DNA of 53,383 nucleotides from positions 1 to 53,383 of the forward strand of contig CAMASH010000015.1 of NCBI GenBank assembly GCA_945860745.1. The letters are read 5' to 3'. Source of the stretch: Chthoniobacter flavus. Lineage in GTDB: Bacteria > Verrucomicrobiota > Verrucomicrobiia > Chthoniobacterales > Terrimicrobiaceae. A program made the position numbers and the translations under genes. Numbering within the stretch: position 1 is the stretch's first letter; every line of letters starts with the position of its first letter. Shown here piece after piece: positions 1-8,161 of the stretch. The notes under the pieces are model-generated. The model was given only the letters and a program-made list of their open reading frames with translations. It was not told where the DNA came from and made no database searches.

Positions 1-1
1 C

Positions 2-973
2 GTGAGCAAGACCTTTCCCGAACTCGAAGCCATTTATCGCCGTCCATTTTTTGATCTCATTCAGGAAAGCCGCCGGGTGCACGCCGCCCACTGGCCTGGA
101 AACGAGATGCAGCTTTGCACCCTCCTGAGTGTGAAAACCGGCGGATGCAGCGAGGATTGTTCCTACTGCGCACAGAGTTCCCGCTACCAGACCGGCGTGC
201 AGCGCGAGAAACTCATGACCGTGGCCGAGGTGCTGCCTCACGCGGAACAAGCGCGCGCCAACGGCTCGACCCGCTTTTGCATGGGCGCGGCCTGGAAGGG
301 CGTGCGCGTTGGCGATCAAAAATTCGAGCAGATGCTCGAAACGATCCGCGAGGTCAGCAAGCTGGGCATGGAGGTCTGCGTGACCCTCGGCCAGCTCTCC
401 GACCCTGAGGCGAAAAAACTCAAGGAAGCCGGTGTCACCGCCTACAATCACAACATCGACACCTCGCCCGGGCATTATTCCAACATCGTCACGACCCACA
501 CCTTCGACGACCGTTTGAACACCATCGGCGCGGTGCAGCGCGCCGGGATGAGCGTCTGTTGCGGCGGCATCATTGGCATGGGCGAAACCGAGGACGACCG
601 CCTGCGCATGCTGGAAGTGCTGTGTTCGTTCGATCCCCCGCCGGAAAGCGTGCCGATCAATTGTCTCATGCCCATGCCGGGCACGCCCCTGGAGGAACAG
701 GAGCCCGTGGATGTTTTTGAGATCGTCCGCCTCATCGCCACCACCCGCCTGGCCCTGCCCAAGGCCAAGGTCCGCCTCTCGGCCGGACGGACCCGCCTCT
801 CCCGCGAAGCGCAGGCCCTGTGTTATTTCGCCGGGGCCAACTCAATCTTCTACGGCAACAAACTGCTCACGGCGGAAAACCCCTCAGCCGACAACGATCG
901 GGATCTTCTGCGCACGCTCGACCTGCAACCCCAGGCTCCGTTTTCCGATCTCGCCCAGCCTCTCCCCGCATGA
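2..973 (+). CDS. bioB: Biotin synthase
   Basis: Radical SAM enzyme that inserts sulfur into dethiobiotin, the last step of biotin synthesis. The CxxxCxxC cluster motif is at Cys49, Cys53 and Cys56 (GGCSEDCSYCAQ). The ligands expected for the second [2Fe-2S] cluster are all visible: Cys93 (RFCMGAAW), Cys126 (MEVCVTLG), Cys186 and Arg258 (KVRLSAGR). YNHNIDTS near residue 148 is the usual substrate-site motif. The 323-residue length is normal for BioB. The reading frame begins with GTG at the second base of the window, so the true start could lie upstream and outside. Its stop overlaps the rpiB start (ATGA), which implies translational coupling. No other bio gene is visible. Confidence 0.96.
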   Translation: MSKTFPELEAIYRRPFFDLIQESRRVHAAHWPGNEMQLCTLLSVKTGGCSEDCSYCAQSSRYQTGVQREKLMTVAEVLPHAEQARANGSTRFCMGAAWKGVRVGDQKFEQMLETIREVSKLGMEVCVTLGQLSDPEAKKLKEAGVTAYNHNIDTSPGHYSNIVTTHTFDDRLNTIGAVQRAGMSVCCGGIIGMGETEDDRLRMLEVLCSFDPPPESVPINCLMPMPGTPLEEQEPVDVFEIVRLIATTRLALPKAKVRLSAGRTRLSREAQALCYFAGANSIFYGNKLLTAENPSADNDRDLLRTLDLQPQAPFSDLAQPLPA

Positions 974-1422
974 AAATCGCCATCGGTTCCGACCACGCCG
1001 GCTTCGACTACAAACAACGCCTCATCGCCCATCTGCACGCGCAGGGTCATGAAGTTGTGGATCACGGCACCCACAGCGCCGAATCGACCGACTATCCGCT
1101 CTGGATCATTCCGACCGCCGAGGCCGTGGCGCGCGGGGAGGCCGAACGGGGCATCGTCCTCGGAGGTTCTGGCAACGGCGAGGCCATGTCGGCCAACAAG
1201 GTCAAGGGCATCCGCTGCGCCCTCTGCTGGAGCGACGAAACCGCCGAGGCCGGACGCCAGCACAATAATGCGAACGTCCTGTCCATCGGCCAGCGCATGG
1301 TCTCCTTTGAAATCGCCCTGCGCCTGGTGGATGTTTTTCTCAGCACGCCCTTCGAGGGCGGACGCCATGTCGGACGCATCGAAAAACTCGCGCGTTACGA
1401 AAACGGCCTCCCGCTGGAGTAG
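970..1422 (+). CDS. rpiB: Ribose-5-phosphate isomerase B (RpiB/LacA family)
   Basis: A 150-residue protein that interconverts ribose 5-phosphate and ribulose 5-phosphate in the pentose phosphate pathway. The ATG at 970 overlaps the bioB stop and gives the canonical N-terminus MKIAIGSDHAG. Family motifs in order are SDHAG (residues 7-11), DHGT (residues 31-34), GGSGNGEAMSANK with the likely catalytic Glu, and HNNANVLSIGQR. The GGSGNGE form with no catalytic Cys in the early loop resembles the actinobacterial-type RpiB rather than the E. coli one. The in-frame extension upstream to 820 is a shadow inside bioB and was not used. The phosphodiesterase gene starts 2 nt after its stop. Confidence 0.93.
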   Translation: MKIAIGSDHAGFDYKQRLIAHLHAQGHEVVDHGTHSAESTDYPLWIIPTAEAVARGEAERGIVLGGSGNGEAMSANKVKGIRCALCWSDETAEAGRQHNNANVLSIGQRMVSFEIALRLVDVFLSTPFEGGRHVGRIEKLARYENGLPLE

Positions 1423-1424
1423 GC

Positions 1425-2153
1425 GTGCGGGCCCCCGACTGGCTGCGGGCCAAGCCCTTCGCCCACCGTGGACTGCACGATGCGCTGCGGCCGGAGAACT
1501 CACTGGCCGCCATTGACGCGGCGGTCACCGCCGGCTTCCCGGTGGAGATCGACGTGCAGGAAAGCGCCGACCACCGCGCGGTGGTATTTCATGACTGGCA
1601 TCTGCAACGCCTGACCGGCCGCGAGGCGATGGTGAGCGCCCTGCCGGCTGCGGAGATCCGGCAACTGCATCTGCTGGGCAGCGACCAAAAGATTCCCCTG
1701 CTGGAGGACGTCCTGGAAGTGATGGCGGGCCGGACCCCGCTCCTGGTGGAAATCAAAAAACGCCGCCGCCCCGGCGCATTCGAACCGGAACTGGCCCGCA
1801 TCCTCGGTGCCTATCCCGGCCCGTTCGCCATCCAATCCTTCGATCCCTTTACGCTCGGCTGGTTCCGGCGGCATCAGCCCGGGATCGCCCGCGGACAAAT
1901 CTCCTGTTTGTTTGACACCGACCAAAGGGCCGGCTGGAAAAAGTGGTTTTTGAGAAACTACGGCCTGAACTGGCTGAGCCGGCCGCATTTCCTGGCCGAC
2001 GATTGGAGGCGTCTGCCGGCCACGGCCCCGCGGTTGTTGCGACATTTTTTCCGGCTACCGCTGCTGGCCTGGACGGTGCGGAGCACGGAGGACCGGACGA
2101 CCGCCCTGCAGTGGGCGGACAATGTGATTTTTGAGGGATTCTTGCCTGGGTGA
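1425..2153 (+). CDS. Glycerophosphodiester phosphodiesterase
   Basis: A 242-residue GDPD-family TIM-barrel enzyme predicted to hydrolyse glycerophosphodiesters to glycerol 3-phosphate and an alcohol. The metal and catalytic signature is present: AHRGLHD (His-Arg near residue 13), PENS, EIDVQ (Glu and Asp ligands), VVFHD, then LLVEIK with the second metal Glu/Lys near residue 108. No signal peptide is seen, so it is probably cytoplasmic (UgpQ-like). The GTG start lies 2 nt after the rpiB stop, which makes this the third gene of the bioB-rpiB run. It converges on the TPR gene across an inverted repeat. Confidence 0.88.
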   Translation: MRAPDWLRAKPFAHRGLHDALRPENSLAAIDAAVTAGFPVEIDVQESADHRAVVFHDWHLQRLTGREAMVSALPAAEIRQLHLLGSDQKIPLLEDVLEVMAGRTPLLVEIKKRRRPGAFEPELARILGAYPGPFAIQSFDPFTLGWFRRHQPGIARGQISCLFDTDQRAGWKKWFLRNYGLNWLSRPHFLADDWRRLPATAPRLLRHFFRLPLLAWTVRSTEDRTTALQWADNVIFEGFLPG

Positions 2154-2229
2154 GAAATGGGACGCGAGAACCGGAACGAAGCGAAGATCCGAGCCGCAGG
2201 CGAGTCAACCCGCGTCCGTCCATCTCTCA
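2151..2229. terminator. Imperfect inverted repeat between convergent genes
   Basis: The arms GGACGCG (2160-2166) and CGCGTCC (2211-2217) pair perfectly. The pairing extends outward imperfectly through TGAGA..TGG and CCA..TCTCA. It fills the gap between two convergent genes, so it may act as a bidirectional terminator or be a REP-type repeat. There is no clear T-tract. Confidence 0.4.
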
Positions 2230-2232
2230 CGC

Positions 2233-3627
2233 CTACTCGCTGTAAGACCCTTCCACCCGCTCGGCCACATCGCGGTAGCCGTAATCGATCTCGTAAATCT
2301 GCTTCATGCACTCGATGGATTTTTCCTTCTGGCTCATTTTTTCGTAAACGAGGCCCAGATTGTACACGATGTCCTTCTTGGTGTTGTCCATCTGGGAAAG
2401 TTCGCTGGCGGCGGTGGAGAGGGTGTTGGCCGCGAGATCGAACATGCCCCGCTCGGTGTAGCATCTGCCGAGAAGGTTCATGGCCCGCAGGCGCACGTTG
2501 GGGTTTTGCCGGGCTTTCTGGAGTTCCGCGATGGCATCCTTGTAGTTGCCGGCATTGACCATGACTTCCCCCAGCTCGAAGCGCACCTGGAGATCGGTCG
2601 GGTTGCGTTCCACCCGCTTCCTCGCCTCATCGAGCAGAAGCTCCGCCCGCTGCTTTTTCAAATCGTCGAGCTGGGACGCGTATTGGTCCGCCTCCCCGGC
2701 ATCCGGGTTGGCCGCGAGATATTCCTCAAAACTGACAATCGACTCATCGTATTGCCGGACGCGCAGGTCGGAGACCTTGCGGACCAGCGCGGAGTCGGTG
2801 TTGTTCAGTCCGGCCGCGTAACTGATCCAGGTGACGGCGTTTTCCAAATCGCCCTTTTGTTCGTAGAGTTCCCCGATGCGGCGGGCGGTATCGACGTTTT
2901 GCGGATCCTGTTCGTACTTCGCGGACAGTTCCGCCAGCAAATTATCGATCATGGCGTCGTCGCGCACGACCCGGCCCTGTTGCTCCAGGCTGATGGCCTG
3001 CTCCTTGTCCTTGATCAGGTCGCGATAGGTGGTGTCCTCTTTTTCCCAACCACCTTTTTGCATGGAAGCGCCGGCGGCGGCATCCTTGGCCCCTTTGACC
3101 GCCGCGAGATCGTTGGGCGTGAGGTCGAGGATTTTTCCATAGACATCAACCGCCTTGGTCGGGAGTCCGTTGGTCATGTAGAGCCGGGCCAGCTCGTGCA
3201 TCGTTTTGGTGTCCTTGGGATTTCCTTCGATGATGGTTTCCAGGGCGAAAATCGCGACCTCGGGCAGTTTGGCTGCGAGGGAAGCCTCTTTGAGCAGCTG
3301 ATTGACCTGGGAACTATACGGCTCGCCCTCGAGCATTTTCTCCACCGCATCCATCGCGGCCACCGGGTCTTTTTTCACCAGGCTCTGCACCTTCATGGTG
3401 GAGAACGAGGCGCTGGAGAGGCCGCTCATCAGACCTTTCTTGCCGGAATTTTTTGCCACCGCCGCCTTGCGGGTGAGCTGGCGGGCCAGCAGAAATTCGG
3501 GATGGTTTTTCAGCACGACCTGAAGGAGCTGGATGGCGTAGCCGTAGTTTTTCAGCTCCATCGCGCTCATGGCTTTCAACCATGTGGCGCGCTGATTTTC
3601 GGGGAGGTCTTTTTCTGATTTTGCCAT
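2233..3627 (-). CDS. TPR-repeat protein, cytoplasmic
   Basis: A 464-residue protein, mostly helical, with tetratricopeptide-like repeats spread through it (for example around residues 20-60, 130-175, 240-290 and 340-440). The start MAKSEKDLPENQ at 3627 was chosen because sequence upstream in the frame (RRWYGYSGGRR and similar) is low-complexity shadow of the preceding proline-rich gene. No signal peptide is present. It lies 17 nt downstream of a small membrane-anchored gene, so the two probably form an operon with the epimerase. Such TPR proteins are scaffolds; the partner is unknown. The 495-residue frame on the opposite strand is an antisense shadow. Confidence 0.85.
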   Translation of the reverse strand: MAKSEKDLPENQRATWLKAMSAMELKNYGYAIQLLQVVLKNHPEFLLARQLTRKAAVAKNSGKKGLMSGLSSASFSTMKVQSLVKKDPVAAMDAVEKMLEGEPYSSQVNQLLKEASLAAKLPEVAIFALETIIEGNPKDTKTMHELARLYMTNGLPTKAVDVYGKILDLTPNDLAAVKGAKDAAAGASMQKGGWEKEDTTYRDLIKDKEQAISLEQQGRVVRDDAMIDNLLAELSAKYEQDPQNVDTARRIGELYEQKGDLENAVTWISYAAGLNNTDSALVRKVSDLRVRQYDESIVSFEEYLAANPDAGEADQYASQLDDLKKQRAELLLDEARKRVERNPTDLQVRFELGEVMVNAGNYKDAIAELQKARQNPNVRLRAMNLLGRCYTERGMFDLAANTLSTAASELSQMDNTKKDIVYNLGLVYEKMSQKEKSIECMKQIYEIDYGYRDVAERVEGSYSE

Positions 3628-3644
3628 AAAGAAGAGAGAGCAGA

Positions 3645-4028
3645 CTACTGATTCGTTCCGCTGGTGGGCGGCGGATCGCCGGCCACCGGAATATCCATAC
3701 CATCGCCGACGGGCCGTTTTTGCAAGGCCTCCCAGGATCCGATGGAGGATGCCGGGGCGGGTGCCACCGAGGGAGCGGGGGTCGAGGGCGGCGCGGGCTC
3801 CGGAGTCGGAGCGGGGGTCGGTTCCGGAGCAGGCGGAGGCAGTTCGAGCGGGGAGGGGGGAACCGGATCGGAGGCTTTCAGCGCAGCGGCAAAATCCCGC
3901 AGCGCGCTCCATTCCGTTTGGGCCGAGGCGGAAAAGTTCGCCGGACCATATTCATACAAGACGACAAATCCAAAAGTGAACACCGCCAGCAAAGCGAGCC
4001 GGAGAATGAGAGCCAGCAACGTGATCAT
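3645..4028 (-). CDS. Membrane-anchored proline/alanine-rich protein
   Basis: A 127-residue protein of no recognised family. It starts MITLLALILRLALLAVF, giving one transmembrane helix (about residues 2-24) with the rest probably periplasmic. After a short region (SASAQTEWSALRDFAAALK) comes a Pro/Ala/Glu-rich stretch at about residues 53-95 that would be an extended spacer, then a short polar tail ending in TSGTNQ. Its ATG overlaps the stop of the aldose epimerase gene upstream (ATGA). The TonB-like architecture (helix plus proline-rich linker) is noted, but the C-terminal TonB domain is absent. Confidence 0.75.
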   Translation of the reverse strand: MITLLALILRLALLAVFTFGFVVLYEYGPANFSASAQTEWSALRDFAAALKASDPVPPSPLELPPPAPEPTPAPTPEPAPPSTPAPSVAPAPASSIGSWEALQKRPVGDGMDIPVAGDPPPTSGTNQ

Positions 4029-4999
4029 GAAAGAAAATCCGGCCTGATTCCGAACCCTCGCCGCAGCGAACCCCCGGCCGCAAGGGTCTGGATGCCCACC
4101 TTTTGCTCGAAGGGCTTGGGCGGGTTGCTATCCGGCAGCCCCCAACACGGTTCCAGGCAGAGAAAAGAATTCATATCGCTCCAGAGAGTAAGAAAGGGAA
4201 CTTCCGAAAAGTCGAGCACGACGCGATGCCCGAGCCCGGCGTCCTCCAGGGTGAAAATCCGCGACGACACGCCGTCGAGCCCGAGCAGGAAGGAGTCGGG
4301 GAGCTTTTCCCGCGCAAACGGCATCTCTCCCCCGGCCACGGGAATGACCTCCACCTTCCCGTCCAGAAAATTCCCCGGAGCCATGTACCGCAAATACTTT
4401 CCCTCCGGAAAAAGCACCCGGCAGGTTTGGGGGGACGTCACGGCAAAGCCCGGGTGAATCCCGAAACTGACATGCGCCTCCAGCTCCGGCTCCTCATTGT
4501 GAAAAAGAAACTCCACCCGCACGCCTTCGGCCGAGAGCGTGTAACTCAATTCCAGCGAAACCCGCAGCGGATAGGCTCCAGCGGGAATGCGATCCGCCGG
4601 CACGCGATAAACGAGCGCCCCTCCCCTCACCTCCGGTGCATCGAACTCCACATGCCGCAGAAACCCATGATTGCCCCCGTGGATGACCGTCCCGCGATAA
4701 ACCGATTGTTCCTTCCACAGACGGTGCAAAAAATACCCCATCACCGTGGCATGATTGGCCCATCCTTCGGCCGGCGGCGCGGTTTCGCCATCGCGATAGA
4801 GAAACCCCCGCCAGTTTCCGGAGGCATCGCGCCGCGCCAGGCTCACCATCTCGGCCCCGGTGCGATGGACCGCAATGCGCAGACCCGCCGTTTCATCGGT
4901 AAGCTGGTCGAGAAGAATTCCGTTTTGCTGGAGGGTCTGGTAGGCGGCCACACGGGGAGTTGAGCAGATTTCTTGCCGCGGTTCAAATCCTGCATTCAT
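4025..4999 (-). CDS. Aldose 1-epimerase family protein
   Basis: A galactose-mutarotase-like beta-sandwich protein of about 324 residues, expected to interconvert sugar anomers or act on a hexose-6-phosphate. Visible landmarks are VHRTGAEMVSLARRD near the N-terminus, GGNHGFLRHVEF (the conserved histidine region), HVSFGIHPGFAV with the second conserved His, and LCLEPCWGLPD near the C-terminus containing the usual catalytic Glu. The start MNAGFEPRQE at 4999 leaves only 8 nt to the divergent release-factor gene. An internal start is therefore possible, but the extra N-terminal residues match the family's first strand. It leads an epimerase, membrane protein and TPR operon. Confidence 0.85.
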   Translation of the reverse strand: MNAGFEPRQEICSTPRVAAYQTLQQNGILLDQLTDETAGLRIAVHRTGAEMVSLARRDASGNWRGFLYRDGETAPPAEGWANHATVMGYFLHRLWKEQSVYRGTVIHGGNHGFLRHVEFDAPEVRGGALVYRVPADRIPAGAYPLRVSLELSYTLSAEGVRVEFLFHNEEPELEAHVSFGIHPGFAVTSPQTCRVLFPEGKYLRYMAPGNFLDGKVEVIPVAGGEMPFAREKLPDSFLLGLDGVSSRIFTLEDAGLGHRVVLDFSEVPFLTLWSDMNSFLCLEPCWGLPDSNPPKPFEQKVGIQTLAAGGSLRRGFGIRPDFLS

Positions 5000-5007
5000 A
5001 ATGATTC

Positions 5008-5397
5008 GTGGCCCACGACGAAAAAATCCGCGCCCGCCTGAAAGGCTTGGGCATCCTCGCCGACGATCTGGTCGAGACTTTTGCACGGTCGTCAGGTCCG
5101 GGCGGCCAAAATGTCAACAAGGTCTCGACCGCCTGCACGGTCCGGCATGTCCCCACGGGTGTTTCTGTGACGGCGTCCGACAGCCGCTCGCAATTCCAAA
5201 ACCGCCAACTCGCGTTGGAGCGCTTGCTGGATGTCTTTGAAAAGCAGCGGGAGGAGAAACGTCAGCAGCGGCTGGCGGAAATCTCCAAGACCCGGCGGCA
5301 GAAAGCGAAGCGTTCGCGTGGCACCAAGCGCAAGCTGGTCGAAGGAAAACGCAAACGCGGCGAGACGAAGAAGCTGCGGGGCCGCGTCTCGACCTAG
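5008..5397 (+). CDS. RF-1 domain release factor-like protein (ArfB type)
   Basis: A 129-residue protein with the peptidyl-tRNA hydrolysing GGQ motif (ARSSGPGGQNVNKVST, residues 28-43). It lacks the codon-recognition domains of RF1/RF2 and ends in a Lys/Arg-rich tail (about residues 85-126). This layout is that of ArfB/YaeJ-like ribosome rescue factors, in which the basic tail enters the empty mRNA channel and the GGQ loop releases the stalled peptide. The GTG start is chosen because it gives VAHDEKIRARLKGLG immediately before the domain. It is transcribed divergently from the epimerase with essentially no intergenic space. Confidence 0.88.
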   Translation: MAHDEKIRARLKGLGILADDLVETFARSSGPGGQNVNKVSTACTVRHVPTGVSVTASDSRSQFQNRQLALERLLDVFEKQREEKRQQRLAEISKTRRQKAKRSRGTKRKLVEGKRKRGETKKLRGRVST

Positions 5398-5666
5398 CGC
5401 CCGCGCCGCCATTCCTCGCGACTCTGGCGGATCCGGCGTGGGGGAGGAGCCCGCCAAAGCTCATGGGCGGTCGCCGGGTTGGCCTTTGTGCGCCGCTGAC
5501 CTTTCCAACCGATTCCGCGGCCTTTAAAAAATGGCAAACCACGCCGGGCTTCGACCTCTCGATCTGGCAGCCCTTCGACCAGTCGCCCTAGGCGAACATA
5601 TTCCCCCCGGGACCGCGCCCGGCCCTTCACGATGAGCGCAGTTGCTATTTGAAAAAACTGGGGCAT
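5394..5666 (-). CDS. Possible small Arg-rich protein, unrecognised
   Basis: A 90-residue open frame on the minus strand fills the 267-nt gap between the release factor and the J-domain gene. It starts MPQFFQIATAL and is strongly basic, with about one fifth Arg. No motif or ribosome binding site supports it, and GC-rich sequence easily gives such frames. It is listed because nothing else explains the gap. Confidence 0.25.
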   Translation of the reverse strand: MPQFFQIATALIVKGRARSRGEYVRLGRLVEGLPDREVEARRGLPFFKGRGIGWKGQRRTKANPATAHELWRAPPPRRIRQSREEWRRGR

Positions 5667-5940
5667 GGTGACGCCCCGCATGCTGCACTACCAATCCCTG
5701 GGCCTGAAATTTGACGCAACCCAGGAGGAGATCAAATCTGCCTACCGGCGCCTGGCGGGGGTGCATCACCCGGATCGGGGCGGGGCGGCCGAAGTCTTTC
5801 ACCGCATCCAGGCCGCCTACGAGGTGATCGGCCAGGCGAAGAGCCGTCGGGAATACGATGTGACCTGGAGCAAAAAGCCGGTGACGTCGGTGCGGGAAAC
5901 CGCCGCGGAATTGGTGGGGGATTATTTCGCGCAGTGCTAA
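5665..5940 (+). CDS. J-domain protein
   Basis: A 91-residue protein that is little more than a J domain: HYQSLGLKFDATQEEIKSAYR, the diagnostic HPD (HHPDRGG, about residues 34-40), then AAYEVIGQAKSRREYD. J domains stimulate the ATPase of DnaK-type Hsp70. There is no Gly/Phe region, zinc finger or substrate domain, so it is a minimal type III co-chaperone. The ATG at 5665 and one at 5680 (MLHYQSLGL) are both possible. It precedes three unknown genes on the same strand, the first after only 13 nt, suggesting co-expression. Confidence 0.88.
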   Translation: MVTPRMLHYQSLGLKFDATQEEIKSAYRRLAGVHHPDRGGAAEVFHRIQAAYEVIGQAKSRREYDVTWSKKPVTSVRETAAELVGDYFAQC

Positions 5941-5953
5941 GGGAAAATTTTTA

Positions 5954-6427
5954 ATGACCATGGTAACAGCAAACGTGCAGGAAGAATTCAACGAACAGGT
6001 CCAATCCGTCTATCGGCGGAGCAAAAGCAAACAGGAGGCGGACCGGGAGTTGATCAGTCAGGGAGATGCCCTGCTCGCGCAGATGGATAGCCTCGCGGGA
6101 GCGGCGGACGAGTTTCAAGTCTATATCGGCCTGGCGTTTCATCGCCGGCTGCTGTTTGAGAAAAAGGCCATGCTCGAAAGGCTGATTGTTTCCGGGCCGT
6201 GTCCGACCACGGTGCTGGCGAGTTTGAAAACCCACAAAATGGTCAAGGTGGCCGCCTCGGCCAAGACGGCCTGGGACGATCTGTGGGACAAGCAACCGCA
6301 GGCCATGTGGAAAGCGGTGATCCTGAATTCCCGCGAACAAAGCAAGGTGGCCCAGGCGACCGCCGAGGCTGAAGAAATCGAGTCCGAACAGGACGAAGAC
6401 GATGAGGAGAGGAATGACAATGACTGA
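5954..6427 (+). CDS. Hypothetical protein with acidic tail
   Basis: A 157-residue protein of no family I recognise, predicted mostly alpha-helical and cytoplasmic. It begins with coiled-coil-like helices (QEEFNEQVQSVYRRSKSKQ) and ends in a very acidic tail from about residue 138 (EAEEIESEQDEDDEE). AGGGA about 9 nt upstream supports the ATG at 5954. It lies just behind the J-domain gene and its 3' end overlaps the next gene, so the three are probably one operon. A role linked to Hsp70 is only a guess from position. Confidence 0.7.
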   Translation: MTMVTANVQEEFNEQVQSVYRRSKSKQEADRELISQGDALLAQMDSLAGAADEFQVYIGLAFHRRLLFEKKAMLERLIVSGPCPTTVLASLKTHKMVKVAASAKTAWDDLWDKQPQAMWKAVILNSREQSKVAQATAEAEEIESEQDEDDEERNDND

Positions 6428-7112
6428 GAACAACGCATCCGCTTTGGTGCGGGCCGCCCTGGCCAGTGGAGCCTCGGCCGGAGAGCACAGCCTGCTGGCG
6501 CTGGCCAAGGAATCCGACGACGCTCAACTGGCGGTGATCGTTGGAGAATTGCCGGCAGACGACATTCTGGCTCTGGCCCTGGAGGCCGACATCACGAAGG
6601 TCTCGATGGTGCACCTCTATGCCACGCCGGAGCAAATGCTGGCGGCCTTCGAACGCATCGGGTCGAACTGGAGTCAGTTGGCCAAGGTGCCCGGCCCGGA
6701 GGATTATTTGATCCGGCGACAGGACCTGGAGGATTTTCTTTGCCCCATGATGTTTGGCACGGCCGATGAGGTCCGCGCGAAAACGATGATGCAGGCTTTT
6801 CTGACCAAGGAATACGCGGTGGACGCGCTCTATTTTCTCGGGATTGGACAAAATGGCCGCGAACAATTGCTCACCCAGGCGGCGACCGCGCCGATTTCCC
6901 GCGACAGTTGGCAGCAACTTTGGGAAATCGCCTTCGAACTCCAGTCCGGCGCGCGCACGACCATGCGTTCCCATTATGAGGACACACTGGAGAGCACGAA
7001 GGATGTGGATGGCGCCTTCGCCCGCGATATTTTGAACGAGCTTCAGCGCGTGGCCGCCTCGCACCAGCCCGAGCCGGCAGCGGAAGCGGCGGATGAGTTT
7101 GTGGATATCTAG
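6420..7112 (+). CDS. Hypothetical helical protein
   Basis: A 230-residue cytoplasmic protein of unknown function, helix-rich, with HEAT/MgtE-N-like wording early on (LAKESDDAQLAVIVGELPADDILALAL) but no definite family. The start at 6420 (MTENNASAL) is preferred because AGGAGAGG at 6405-6412 sits 7 nt upstream. The in-frame ATG at 6414 would be only 1 nt away. It overlaps the end of the preceding gene by 8 nt, so the two are translationally coupled. Acidic residues cluster at the C-terminus (PAAEAADEFVDI). Confidence 0.72.
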   Translation: MTENNASALVRAALASGASAGEHSLLALAKESDDAQLAVIVGELPADDILALALEADITKVSMVHLYATPEQMLAAFERIGSNWSQLAKVPGPEDYLIRRQDLEDFLCPMMFGTADEVRAKTMMQAFLTKEYAVDALYFLGIGQNGREQLLTQAATAPISRDSWQQLWEIAFELQSGARTTMRSHYEDTLESTKDVDGAFARDILNELQRVAASHQPEPAAEAADEFVDI

Positions 7113-7125
7113 GGATGAAAACGGT

Positions 7126-7230
7126 CGCCACAAAAGAACACAAAGGTCTCAAAGAAATGGACGACTTTCCCTTGGGAATTCCCCCTTCTCTTTTGTGCTC
7201 TCTGCGCTCTTTGAAAGCCTGGCCGGCGCT
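7126..7230. repeat. Imperfect CACAAAAGAACACAAAG-type repeat
   Basis: Gene-free sequence before the next CDS holds CACAAAAGAACACAAAG followed by CTCAAAGA. About 50 nt later comes the roughly complementary CTTTTGTGCTC...GCTCTTTGA. Elements of this wording occur dispersed in many bacterial genomes and form loose hairpins. The base composition (A-rich, then T-rich) differs from the flanking genes. Confidence 0.5.
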
Positions 7231-7279
7231 TCGCGTCCGTTGCAGCGCGGCCAAAACTCTTCATTATTTCCTCTAAGTC

Positions 7280-8110
7280 ATGTTGCTGGCGACCACGGAC
7301 GACCGCGACCCTCTCACTGCGGCAATCGCCGCAGCCAAGCGGAACAGTCATGCCGAGTGCGCGAAATGGCAGGAGGATCTGACCGTGATGACGGCGGAGC
7401 TCTCCACGAAATTTTTTGGCACGCGCAGCGTCGAGATGATTCGGTCCGGCCTGGCCATGGCGGTGAAATTGCTCGGCCTGGGCCTGCTGGAACAGAGCCA
7501 GGGCACTCCCGATGTGCCGCTCTGGCTGCAAGCGCTCGAGCGTCTCGGCATCAAGGGCGTCACGGCCCTGGCCATCGAGCGGATCAAACTCGTCGCCCTG
7601 CTGCCGGAATCGCCCGTGCTCACGGGCCTCGAGGAAACCGCCCCGCGCACACTGCTTTTGCTCGGCACGTCCTGCGCCGATGCCAAGGAAGCCTGGCTCT
7701 GGCTGGAAAAGCAGGCCCAGGCCCGCCGCGAATTTCTCAGTTCGATCCGGCTGGCCAAGTGGCTGCTCGCGCAGACCCCCAGTGGCCGGGTGAAGGATCG
7801 CAACCTCCGCCATTCCGAAACCGGCACGGACATGCTTCTAAGCGACGAGGTGATTGACGAAGTGATGGCCAATGTGTGCGGCCTGCCCCGCGGCCTCGAC
7901 GACATGGGGATGGTGGAATCCTGCACGCTGCCTCCGGCCAAATACCGCACAGCGCGCAAGGCCTATGAAGCGCTCGTCGCCCGCCTCGACCCGGGATTGC
8001 AACGCGCTTTGCTCTTCGAGGGCAAGTCGTGGTTTGACCGCTTTGTTTCCGAAGCCACGGCGGGCCAGTCTTCCGGGAAGGGCCAGAAAACGTCCGGGCC
8101 TGCGGTTTAA
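7280..8110 (+). CDS. Hypothetical protein
   Basis: A 276-residue protein with no recognised domain. It is rich in Leu and Ala (ERLGIKGVTALAIERIKLVALLPESP) and predicted helical, with no signal peptide or membrane helix. The C-terminal 20 residues are low complexity (TAGQSSGKGQKTSGPAV). It follows the J-domain group after 167 nt of repeat sequence, so it may have its own promoter. Convergent with the gene at 8162-9433, across a terminator oriented for that gene. Codon use matches its neighbours, which is the main reason for accepting it. Confidence 0.7.
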   Translation: MLLATTDDRDPLTAAIAAAKRNSHAECAKWQEDLTVMTAELSTKFFGTRSVEMIRSGLAMAVKLLGLGLLEQSQGTPDVPLWLQALERLGIKGVTALAIERIKLVALLPESPVLTGLEETAPRTLLLLGTSCADAKEAWLWLEKQAQARREFLSSIRLAKWLLAQTPSGRVKDRNLRHSETGTDMLLSDEVIDEVMANVCGLPRGLDDMGMVESCTLPPAKYRTARKAYEALVARLDPGLQRALLFEGKSWFDRFVSEATAGQSSGKGQKTSGPAV

Positions 8111-8118
8111 CCAAAGGC

Positions 8119-8144
8119 AAAAAAAATCCCGCGCGCGACGGGAT
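8119..8144 (-). terminator. Rho-independent terminator (minus strand)
   Basis: Read on the minus strand the sequence is ATCCCG, a 7-nt GC-rich loop, CGGGAT, then a run of eight T. It lies 18 nt beyond the stop of the 8162-9433 gene and would end the MFS-exporter operon. Confidence 0.8.
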
Positions 8145-8161
8145 GGATCTGAACCTCTCCG

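Noticed and set aside
2131..3618. 495-codon plus-strand frame opposite the TPR gene
   Set aside because: Antisense shadow; composition is unlike a protein domain and the TPR frame on the other strand is clearly real.
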